Source of the DNA: Isochrysis galbana
Lineage: Eukaryota > Haptophyta > Isochrysidales > Isochrysidaceae
DNA: 64,000 nt
NCBI GenBank assembly: GCA_018136815.1
Contig: CM030935.1
Location: 6,911,311-6,975,310, forward strand
Reading direction: 5' to 3'
The notes under the pieces are model-generated. The model saw only the letters and a program-made list of their open reading frames with translations. It did not search any database and was not told the origin of the DNA. This document shows, piece after piece, positions 41,529 to 51,639 of the stretch. The position numbers were made by a program, and so were the translations under genes. Every line of letters begins with the position of its first letter. Positions within the stretch are counted from its first letter, which is position 1.

Positions 41529-44500
41529 TCAACGAGAATGGAGCCTGGATCGAGTGCGCGAAGACGGCGCATCGAGAACGGGAGGAAGAGGAGTATCCCT
41601 GGCCGACGAAGAAGTTGCTTCCGGGGACTCAACATCTTCTGGACAAGTCTCTTCGACGGAGCGATCATACTCATCAAGCAAATCAGAACAACGACGGAGC
41701 AACTCGGAACGAGGCTCCCAGGTGGCTTCTCGAATAGAATAGCCACGCCACTTCACGAGGTACTCGATAGAATCGCCATGGCTACGACGATCGAGCAACT
41801 TTTCAACGATGTACTCGTCGTCAGCCAGCGGCTCTTCATCAACGAAAGTATGATACGGCCGGAGGTTCGAGATATGCACCTCCTCCTTGACTAACCGGTT
41901 CTCCAGATCACGGAGTCGGTACCTAGTGTCGGACAGAGCCTCTACGATGCGGTAGGGACCCGAGTAGATGAATTGCAACTTGTTGGCATGGCCTGGTAAT
42001 CGCATGCAGACGCGATCCCCAGGTTCGAAACGAGCTGGTCTTTGAGACTTGATGGTAGCGTCACGGACTGACTCAGCCTGAGCGGCTAGGGTAGCCTCGA
42101 GAGCGCTGGACCAAGAGAGGCGGAGGCTCGCATTGAGCCTGGATGCGTACGAGCGAACGTCGGCGGACGCCGCCTCGAGAGCAGTTGGCGAAACGGACTT
42201 CGGATCAGAAAGTTGAGCGGGCAGACGCAGCTCACGCCCAAAGATCAAAGACGCTGGAGACCGGGAGGTGACACGACCGGAAGAAGCCCTCAACGAGAGG
42301 AGTAGGAACGGCAAATGGTCGACCCAATGGCTGCCACCCTCATTCGAGGCGCGCATCAAACGGATGAGCGTTTGCTGAGCGCGTTCGACGAAGCCTACAC
42401 CCTCATGTCGATACGGCTCTGTACTCGACAAATCAGTCCCGGTGAGCTCCAGAATACGCGAAACAAGAACCGAACAAAGATTCGAACCGGCGTCGGTTCG
42501 AAGCTGCCTAGGGACTCCATAACGCGTCACAATCAAGCGGATGAACATGTCCAAGGCCATCTCCGACGAGGGATCCCCATTCGACGGCTCAGCCTCAATC
42601 CATCGAGTGAGCGAGTCGATGAAGACGACCAGCTTGTCGTAACCCGAGACTCCAGGCACGAAGTTGTGAGTGGGAGCCAGTGAGAGCACGTCGCAGTAGA
42701 CCACATCAAAGGGGTAGGTACCCACGGAGAGACCGGAGGGCGACGCTAGAGCCCTAGGTAGCGGCTTGGCGAGGGTGCACTCGTGGCATTCCCGGACGTA
42801 GGATGCAACGTCGGAAGACATGCCAGGCCAGTATACCCGAGTACGAAGAAGACCGGACATACGAGAAACTCCAAGGTGACCGGAGCGATCGTGGTAGGCA
42901 AAAAGGTAGCGAGACCGCAACGAGGGCGGAACATAGAGCACTAGCGAGTCCGGGTCGGTGGAGTCAGGAACGGTGCGATAGTAGACGAGCCCATCGTGAA
43001 CGACGAAACGGCGAAACATCTTGGATGGCTGAGCGGGAGCGGGAGCGGGAGCGACAGGACTGGAACACGAATCATCTTCGACAATGGGGCCTGAGGCGGC
43101 GGCTGGCGGAGGCGACCCTTGGCCTGATGGCTCGTGGTTGGCCGTCTCTCCTGAGCCCAGGAGTGGCTCTACGAACGGATCTTCCGCCAGGGCCGCTCTC
43201 ATCTCTTCGGAAGTCGGCGTACCCGGAGCCAAATAACTGGACTGGATGGCGGGCCCGGAATCGGAGGCTCGACGACGAGATCGGTCCAAAGCTTGAAGCC
43301 CTCGCGCCGTAACTACGGAGCGCGTGATGGCAGCCACCGGATGAGACCGTTCATGCTCGGCTAGAGACTCTGAGCCAGGCTCACGTACCGCTAACGACGC
43401 TGGGCCGGCGAGTGGTTCGTCTTCGTGTTCCGGCTCCAGGGATGCTAGCCGGGACAGCCCGTCAGCATCCTGATGAACAGCTCCTGGTTTATGTTCGACA
43501 TCGAACCGGTACTCAGCCAACTTGAGAGCCCACCGAGTCAGCCGAGAGGCTGGCCCACCGGCTACTTGATCCTTCATGGTATGCAGCCATCGCAGCGCAG
43601 AGTGGTCAACGACTAACTTGAACCGACGCCCCCAAAGGTAGGGTCGCCAATTTCGGATTGATTCCAGGGCAGCCAAGAGCTCAATCTCGGTCACCGTCCA
43701 ATGGCGTTCGGCCGAGGTGAGACTGCGAGCGTAATACCCAACGACTCGTTCACGGTTATCGTCTCCTAGCTGCGAGAGGATGCCGGCGATACCCAACTTG
43801 CTAGCCCCATCGGTCTTGACGATGAAGGGCCGATCATCCCTGGGTGGAGTCAAGACGGGCTCCGAAGTGATCGCTGTCTTGAGCTCTTGGATAGCTCGGC
43901 GACACTCCTCGGACTGGGACTCCTTTGCCACGTCGCAGCCCTTCCGCGTGAGGGCAGTGAGAGGAGCAGCCTTAGCGGCGAATTGGCGAATGAATCGACG
44001 ATAGTAGGAGCAAAGGCCGAGGAAAGATCGAACCGCTTCCAAGGAGTTGATGGATGACGGGTCGATGTCGGCGACAGCTGCGACCTTCTTCGGGTCCATC
44101 TTGAGACCTTCCCTCGAGACAACGTGACCGAGGTACTCCGTAGAGGTGGCAAAGAAGACACACTTGGACATCTTGCAGGTCAGACCGGCCCACTCTAGCC
44201 GTTCGAGAACGAGGTCTAGCCGGTGAAGCATTTGCTCGAACGAAGCCTGTGCCCTGGCCTCTTCGGAAGGACCCACGCCCGTTGACCAGATGCCCACATC
44301 ATCGAGGTAAGGCATGCAGATCTCCCACGCTAGCGCACCGAGAACGATGTCCATCAAGCGGCACATGTAGGAGGGACCTGATTGGATGCCGAACGGTAGA
44401 AAGTTGAACTCGTATTTGCCGCGGTGGGTAGTGAAAGCGGTGATATGTTTGTGCGATTCTTTGATCGGGATGCCCCAAAAACCAGAGGCTAAATCGAGAG

Positions 44501-46928
44501 TACATAAGAAGAGAGAACTGAGCGGCCCTTGGCCGGACGCTAGCCTATCGATAGCCTCCACAATGAGGGGTAGAGGGCTATCCTCGACGCGTAGCTTGGC
44601 GTTCGTGTCGCGGTAGTCCACGCAGAATCGAACGGAGCCATCTTTCTTGCTGACCAGGACTACTCGGGAAGCCCAAGCCGAATTTGACTTGCGAATAATG
44701 CCGGCGGCTTCCATCTTGGCTACCTCCTCTTCTATGATGAGCTCGCCTGCGCGGCCCACTCTAGACGGAGCGTGCCGGTGAGGAACAGCGCCGGGGTTGA
44801 GTGGCAACTCCACCTCGAGAACGTGCGTATGGTTTGGAGCCCCCGGGTGCAACGCGAAAGCTTTGATGCGCCGGGCCAAGAGTTGGCGTACTTCTTCTCG
44901 TTGATCGTCGGAAAGAAGCCGGTCTGGATCGATGGTGGCTGAGTCGAGTAGAGATCGTTGCTCCTCGCTCAGCGCGGTGACAGGGTCACCATCCCCCTCG
45001 CTTCCAGTCGGAGTCCAGCCCCGGTGCAACTTGAAACGCACCTGGAGCGAAGCTATCGGATGCAGAGACGGCAGGGTCAGCGCATTGACCCCGGTGTGGA
45101 CGATCGTCACCGCGATGCGATGATCTTCCGTGGGCGTGACCACCGTGGGCATTACGAGAGGAGACGAATCGAGAGCCTCGCGATTTGGTAGGCGGTCGAC
45201 CAGCATCGCGCAGTCCGAATGATCTCGGAGAGCTAGCGGAACCCTGACCCAGATGGTTGCGCGGTGGAAGGCAGGAATCGTCACCGATTGCTCCGTGTAG
45301 AGAAGATATTCGGACGAGGTAGACGCCGGAGCTTTGGCCGCAAACTCGTCGGCAGACTCAAAGAGAGGTGTATAGAGTGGCTGTCTAGCATCAGCAGCAG
45401 CCTCACCCTCCGATCCGGCCGGGATCTCTCGTGTTGCCGTCGACCTCTCTAGAAAGTCGACAGTCAGCGGCTGACCGGGTGACATCGAGATAGCTCCGAC
45501 GAAGCCGGCGTCCGCGACTGGGGGCGGCGCCGTGGAAACTCTGACTACACATTCGGAAAGGACTCTTGAAGAGTCTTCTGAATCGCCAGAGGCCGGACGG
45601 AGGCGGAGGCTTCCTTCCGAGCTCGCGGCGTCGAGAGAAATGGTAGCGGAGTGGGCGGCCAAAAAATCGTTCCCGAGCAGAAGCATCGCGTTTCCTTCGA
45701 TGACCGCGAACGAATGACGGAAGAGGCGACCGGACAAGGAGAAGACGAGGCTAGCCCGGCCCCTAGTGATGAGAGGAAGGCCGTCCGGCCCATGTAGGTT
45801 GGGGACGGTAGCGTCCGATACGCGTTCGACGCAAGCGTCTTCAGGTAGTCGATCGAGAAGAGCAGTGGTGATTACTGACGGGCCCGCTCCAGTGTCAGCC
45901 AGGGTGCTGTTCACCGTGAGGGCAACGTCCGGGAGAACGAACCCTTGAGCTGCGCGGTCGCCATCGGCACGGCAGACCACGAGATCGCGGACATAGAGGC
46001 AGTGACGAGGGTAGAGCGGCGGCGGAGTGTCCGCGATAGATTCCACCGGAAGTGAGGTTCCGGCTCCGGGTGACAGGGTGGTTGGATTGGAGGCTAGCCT
46101 GGACGGAGAAGATTCATCGACGTGGGGCACTCGCTCGATAGCGGCGGCCACCGTCTGCGGCACGAATGGTATCGAGGAGCGTGGGGATGCCTTTGCTGAA
46201 CTAGAGGGGTTAGGCACGCCATCATAGCCTAGCCCTCGACGGTCCGTCGGATGCCGAGGTTGATCCATTTGGCGTGACCATTCCTTCTCCAGGGACTTCT
46301 GCAAGTCTGTCTTCGGAAGCTTCGACAACTCGGAAAATCCGGCCGCACTGAGGCCCCTAGCGGTAGCCCCATCGCAATACAGTGCCCGTGGAGTATCCTC
46401 TCCTTCGGCGGCGTCGGAGGGCTTGGTCTCGATGGTCTGCATGCTCCGGTGTTCTGGCATCTCGGGCGTGTCATCTTCTCCCGAGTCGGGCCCGACATCC
46501 CAGGTTTCGAGTGGCCTTTCGGCTACGAACGAATTGGTCAGTTCGGCCACTCCCTCGTCGCCAGCCGTGAAGGAGGCGCTCGGAGATAGTGCATTGATGC
46601 CTTGAGAGCCCAGTCGAGACAAGATGGGAGGTTCCGACGGCTCCGCAGCTGCCGCTTGCTCAGCGATTTCTTGGGCGATGGAAGGCGTGACATCCTGCCA
46701 CCGATGGACCCCCGAAATTACATCACGGTCGAAGACCTGCCACTTGCTGCGGCGCTTCTTCACCGTGTTTGGAGGGCCTGGCGTTGTAGAGCGGTCCTCT
46801 ATGGGCCACTCCCACGGCAGGAAGCGGTCTCCTTCCGCCTCGGCCTCGTCTTGCGATACGTTTGTTTCCGAGTCCTCCTGATGAAGCAGGCGAGAAGCAT
46901 CGGCAACGGGGCCTGCGTCCGGGATCAC
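41529..46928 (-). mobile_element. Ty3/gypsy chromovirus polyprotein, long open copy
   Basis: One uninterrupted frame of about 1800 codons; the visible part looks whole. Parts in element order: an N-terminal linker (SKWQVFDRDVISGVHRWQD, matching a segment of the 32-34 kb copy); an aspartic protease (YPRHCLYVRDLVVC, LADTGAGPS); reverse transcriptase (FCVDYRDTNAKL, YLDDVGIWS); RNase H (VKTDGASKLGIAGILS); integrase with its His/Cys zinc region (HDRSGHLGVS, CHECTLAKP) and core; and a C-terminal chromodomain (EYLVKWRGYSIREATWEP). This order (protease, RT, RNase H, integrase, chromodomain) is that of chromoviruses. Gag and the 5' terminal repeat are not visible because an assembly gap follows at 46949. 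Age: likely young, given the open frame. Confidence 0.92.
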
Positions 46929-46948
46929 GACAACGAATCAGACACTGG

Positions 46949-47048
46949 NNNNNNNNNNNNNNNNNNNNNNNNNNNNNNNNNNNNNNNNNNNNNNNNNNNN
47001 NNNNNNNNNNNNNNNNNNNNNNNNNNNNNNNNNNNNNNNNNNNNNNNN
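46949..47048. other. Assembly gap (100 N)
   Basis: Exactly 100 N; true size unknown. It removes the 5' part of the gypsy element and the 5' part of the next host gene. Confidence 0.99.
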
Positions 47049-47049
47049 C

Positions 47050-47520
47050 ACCTTTCACCTCGGCAGCAACATTGCGCTCAAGTCGTTGAGGACGTGGGAG
47101 ATCTCGGCATGGGCTGACGTCGCGCATTGTGTGAGTGAGCTGACGTTGTCGTTTGCGCCTTTCACGAGCGCATGGGTGGAGGCGACGACCGGCACAGCAT
47201 TGGCCGGCGCCGGTGTCTTCTTCAGCAGCCTTTGGTCCGTCATGATGACACAGTTGCTTAGCGCATCAAATCTATGCGCCAATATGATGGCACTCGCTGC
47301 AGCATTCGGCGTCGCAGCCGTCGGCAATGCGGGTGCCTTCATGGGGCTGCACTTTTCTGCCGCCAGCAGCATAGCGCAGCCAACTCTCAGCGCACTTGCT
47401 GTATGCGCTGCCCACAGCATTGTGCAAGGGACTGGTTACCTCGCGGTGATGTTGACGGCTATGGCCACCAAGTTGTGGTGGAGCATCCCATTCCTCACCT
47501 TTCACATCCGCTTCATCTAA
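47050..47520 (+). CDS. C-terminal part of an unrecognised membrane protein
   Basis: The frame is open from the gap edge (TFHLGSNIALKSLRTWE) to the TAA at 47518-47520, 156 residues. It is rich in Ala/Ser/Thr, with about three hydrophobic segments: ATTGTALAGAGVFFSSLW, MMALAAAFGVAAVGNAGAF and LSALAVCAAHSIVQGTGYL, then TAMATKLWWSIPFLTF near the end. I recognise no family. The 5' part is missing in the assembly gap, so domains that could identify it may be hidden. The composition is unlike translated repeat, so a real host gene is likely. Confidence 0.45.
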   Translation, partial: TFHLGSNIALKSLRTWEISAWADVAHCVSELTLSFAPFTSAWVEATTGTALAGAGVFFSSLWSVMMTQLLSASNLCANMMALAAAFGVAAVGNAGAFMGLHFSAASSIAQPTLSALAVCAAHSIVQGTGYLAVMLTAMATKLWWSIPFLTFHIRFI

Positions 47521-48495
47521 TCAGACTGAGCCCTTGCTGTGGCAGGGGCTCGGTACGTTGACCAAAGGATATAGGGTGCGCCTGATCCAAACGGTGAGAC
47601 TTCTTCGGCACTCGGATGCTGTTGTAGAGATAATGCTGCGTGGGAAGAAGCACTTGAGACGAAGCCATCGTGGGGTGTCGCACGGTGTAAGTGTGTCACC
47701 CCTCAGCACCACTGCTCTAGGACGTCCATCATGCATCGAGTAGCACGTCGTCTCATCGCATTCGAGTGATTAATCGTTCGGTGAGCGTGGCGCTCGCCCT
47801 AGAAGAAGCTAGAAGCTATAATTATGACGGTGAAGCAATCGATTGCCATTTTCTCTTGCTTGGGCAGTGATGTATTAATTAGGTTTTCCCTCAAGGAGTA
47901 TTTACGTATTTACTGTTTACCGATTCACCCCCCCAGAACAATACTCCCTAAACGATCCTTAGGCTGGTTGATATTCAGACGTACCCGGGGCGATAGTATG
48001 GGAGGCTGGCTGGCGTATCGCACCATGACCATGCCGCAAGGCGCCCCGGGGGCCCTAGAGCTAAAGCGCGCGCCTAGGGCGCCAGCGGTACTGCTGCCCA
48101 CAGCCATGCGGGATGTGGGTGCCATGTATGGACCATACATATGGACACCCTCACTAAGAGAGGCATCAAGCAGAAAATTCTTGCATGTGTCGGCTACTGC
48201 TTCTACTCTTCTACAACCCAAAACCCTCTAACGGGAGACCCTTGACAGCGCCCTTGCCCTGCGCTCACCCCTCCATCCTCCGCTTTAGGCGGGGACGGGG
48301 AGTAAGACGAAGGACGTGGACAGCACCCGGACGATTGCCAGTCCAATTCCATTCGAAGTCTGCCACAGTTTCATGTCTCTTGCTCTCGGTTTGCGCTGCC
48401 AATCGCTCGGTGAGACAAGGGCGTGGATGACGCAGCAAGAGCCTTTTGTCACTGGCATGGAGGCCTCGCGCCGTTCGCTATTTTGCTGATGCCGT
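47521..48495. other. Intergenic stretch
   Basis: Between two convergent genes. No coding region seen. A short AT-rich patch lies at 47810-47930. Confidence 0.4.
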
Positions 48496-50015
48496 CTACC
48501 GCTTGCCCTTTGCAGTCCCCGTCTTGCGAGCCTCAGCCTTCTGGATGAGCTTGTCGCGCTCCTCCTTGAGTTCAACGCAACGCATAAAGTCCTGCGCCGC
48601 AGCCGCAGCCTCCAACTCGGCGGTGAGCTGCGCCACACGCAACGGGTGGATCTCGTCGCGCAGCTGTGCGCATTTCAAGTAGTCCTTGCATTCCAGTGCG
48701 GAGGCGAGCTCCCCTTCGAGCAGTCGCAGCCGCGCGGCGTCTGATAGGGCTGAGGCCGGCAGCGCCGAGCCAGAGTCCTGCTTCATCGATTTAGTGGGGC
48801 TCGGCTCGGGCTCGGCTAGTGCAGGCGGCGGTGGGGGCGTAGGAGGCTCCGAAGTTGGTGCAGGAGCAGCGGTGGCCAACGGTTTGGCCTCGCTGCCATT
48901 TGCAGCAGTTTCCTTGGAGAATTTCGCGGCGTGCTTCGCCTGAAGGCGCTCCAGCTCAGCCATAGCGGCCTTGGACAGTTCCGGCCTGTTGTCGACGTCA
49001 ATCATGCCCAAAGACACCTGCGTCTCCTTCCGCTGCTCCCTGCGCCACTCGCGCTTGGCCGTTGTCTGTACAAGCAAGGCAGACCGGGTGGGTGAAGGGG
49101 TACGCTGCCCAACGGCCACGTAGGGGCGCGCGGGTGCACGGTGCATAGGAACGGCCTGCACGACAGGCGCGGGCACGTCCACGCGTCGAGTTGCAAGGGC
49201 AACGAGGGCGCACTCCTCTCGGGGATGGTGACTCCCAATGGGGTTGGGCTACTCACCGCATTGTCTGTGTCCGGGATAGCGCCAATGACCAGGTCGACGA
49301 ACTCGTCCGAGTCCCGCGAGAAGCGGTCCCGATCACGCCAGCTCATGTCAGAGTCGGCACGCTGGCGCTGGAAGAAGGGGTCGAGCAGCATGTCCAGATC
49401 TTGCGATTGCATCCGCCGCTGTAGCGCATCCGGATGGAGCTGTAGGCGCGAGGGCGCGAGGTGCAGGTGAGAGGCTTCTCAAGAGGTGGCGAGGGCACGT
49501 GACGGGCACCCAACCTGGCGGCGCTACTCGCACGGCACAGCCATCTTCTTGCCATTTCTCAAATGGCGCATGCTCACCGGTGTGGCGATGGGGAGCGACT
49601 GCATATCTTCCTTGTTGATGACAGCCATCGCGATCGGTGGCGCATCGCGGAGGATGCGGTCGACGTCCGGCAGCTCCGGCTTGCCGGGCTGGAGAGCGTG
49701 TTGAATCATGTGCGTGCGGACAGCGGGCGAGCATCGTTCCAGCTCCCTTATCGAGAGCGTTGCGGGGTTCTTGAGGCCCACATCGACCGCGACAGAGCGG
49801 CCAGACGAGCGAGAGAGACCGAGAGGAACACCGAGGCAGACGGGGTGCGAGTCGACATCAGAGAGCCAGGCGGACTTGCGCTGGAGGTATTCGAGCAGCT
49901 GGGCGCGCCTTGTCTGTACTGACGCACCACCGCTGTCACAGCCGCCGCCAGAGGCCCGAGAAGCCCGAGAGGCACGAGAAGCACGAGAGGGGAGGCCGCC
50001 CAGCGTCGCGCGCAT
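48496..50015 (-). CDS. UVR-motif protein, three exons
   Basis: Inferred exons 50015-49539, 49439-49257 and 49065-48496, all phase 0, 409 residues. The exon 1/2 join uses a weak GTGCCG donor and is the least certain point. Exon 1 has a Ser/Arg-rich start, then RRAQLLEYLQRKSAWLSD and LKNPATLSIRELERCS. Exon 2 is acidic/Arg rich (RDRDRFSRDSDEFVDLV). Exon 3 ends with two tandem UVR-like helical hairpins, LEGELASALECKDYLKCAQL and LTAELEAAAAAQDFMRCVEL, each with the (A)x(D/E)(F/Y)xxCxxLxDE pattern. UVR motifs mediate protein interaction in UvrB/UvrC, Clp-associated McsA-like proteins and plastid EXECUTER-type proteins. A basic tail (KAEARKTGTAKGKR) follows. The specific function is unknown. Confidence 0.62.
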
Positions 50016-50149
50016 CGCAAGAGGTGGAAATAGGGGGAGGGGGGGGGGGGAGGGTTTTCTTGTATAGCGACCGAGCAGACTATTCGTGGCCCCGCCGTTG
50101 ACCGTGGCACCATCGCGCTGTCGCCGGTACTAACGCTCAGTTATTTTAT

Positions 50150-50320
50150 TAGTGTTAGTAGTGGTGGTGGTGGTGGTAGTGGTGGTGGTGGTAGTAGTCA
50201 TCGTCGTCGTCGTCGTAGTAGTAGTAGTGGTAGTGGTAGTGGTAGTAGCAGTAGCGTGGTAGTGGTGGTGATCGTGGTATCGTGGTAGTCGTGGTGGTAG
50301 TGGTAGCTCGGTCACTCTCA
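50150..50320. repeat. GTG/GTA trinucleotide microsatellite
   Basis: An irregular array of GTG, GTA and CGT triplets over about 170 bases, upstream of the UVR-motif gene. Confidence 0.9.
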
Positions 50321-51245
50321 CTCACTCAGTTTAATTTTAACCACTATTTCCCACCTCCCCTGGGTGTCCAAGGATTCCTTAGGGTCCCCCCTACCTGCCC
50401 CGGCAACTCCCTCCCCCTCCGAACGACCCCCTCCCACCCCACGAAGGGCAATGGCGTCGGTGAGTGACCCCCCTCCCTTCCCGAAGCCTTCCGCCCCGCT
50501 CGTGGCGGTCTGTTTTGGGAGATTCAGGCGGGCGCTCACGGGAGGGAATCAGAGTGGTGAATGTCGGGCGCATCACTCTTGGAAACGCGGAGCTTCTGCG
50601 ACGTCCGATCGCGCGCGATCGGCCGAAGAAAGGCCTGGAGATGGTGGCCATGCAGAGCCTAGAGCCTAGAGCTAGAGTGACGAATTGTGATGGTGATGGC
50701 CCATGGATGGGGCCTGAGGGCAATGCCACGACGATGGTGTGTGGCGTGTTCACCTCTCACCTCCGCCTTCACCGCAAAAAGGCGTGCGCCGAGGCCGCTA
50801 GGGCTAGGTACATGAATTTGGCTCCTGGGGCGGAACCATTTCATGTGATTGATGATGATGAGTTTTAGATCGCCCTAAGCAAGCTGAGGGGCAAGAAAGC
50901 GCCAGCGGCAAGCACAGTCGCGTGCGAAAGTTGGGCACTCTGGCCCGTTCGGCCCATAGCCTTGGTCTTGTTGTCGGTGTTGCGCAGGCCCACTCAGACA
51001 TCTCCTTCCCCACAGCTCCTCTTTCTTTGAGGAGTTGCTCCTCACCCTCCCATAAGGCCCCTTTGCGTGCGAGACCAAAAGAGGATCCTGGCGTGGGGGG
51101 CTGTCTGAGTGTGGAGGGAGGGGCGCTCCGGCTAGCGCAGTTAGAAACCAACTAAGTTTATACTTGGTTCGCCCATGGGGGGGCACGAGCCCCCCCTCTC
51201 TCCACTCCTCCCCTGTCGTGGGGGAGGAACCACCCATCCTCCTGG
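50321..51245. other. Intergenic stretch with a gag-leader remnant
   Basis: No gene is supported. GACGAATTGTGATGG at 50682 and GGCCTGAGGGCAATG at 50711 resemble the gag-leader segments at 31984 and 57595, suggesting a small old fragment. From 51148, AAGTTTATACTTGGTTCGCCC resembles strings at 38599 and 39764. Confidence 0.35.
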
Positions 51246-51573
51246 CATGCCTGATGGCTTGCCAGGAGGCCACTGCCCTGCTGACTCACTCTCCCACTGA
51301 CAGGCACGCCTGGATCGCTCGTCCTGGCCCCTCGTGGCCAGCCCATCGCTCCAACCCCCCCTCCCCCCCTGTTCGACAGGCAGACAAGTGCAGACTGGGG
51401 GCCCCAGAGGCTCAAGAGCGCCAGCGAGGGAGAGGCAGGGGAGGCCAGGGCCCAGCCCCAACCTCCTCTGCCCTCTGCCCCTTGAGCTGGCCTCCAGGAG
51501 CCTCCAGGGGTCGCCAGCAAGCAGCTGCAGGCCTGCCGCAGGCACGCCATCACGCCATCGCGCGTGCCGTAGG
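51246..51573 (+). repeat. Dispersed repeat C, copy 2
   Basis: Matches 34233-34573 over its whole length, with scattered substitutions and small length differences. It lies directly upstream of the plus-strand gypsy copy. No coding potential recognised. Confidence 0.8.
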
Positions 51574-51603
51574 AGAGAGGAGAGGGAGCGCGGATGAGAA
51601 GGG

Positions 51604-51631
51604 GGTGGGCGGAGCGAGAGCTCCGCCCACC
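51604..51631. other. Perfect 12-bp stem hairpin with GAGA loop
   Basis: GGTGGGCGGAGC, loop GAGA, GCTCCGCCCACC, followed by GAAAAATATG. It lies between repeat C and the gypsy gag frame. A second inverted repeat, TAAGTCCCG/CGGGACTTA, follows at 51642-51679. These could be a leader structure of the element. Confidence 0.6.
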
Positions 51632-51639
51632 GAAAAATA

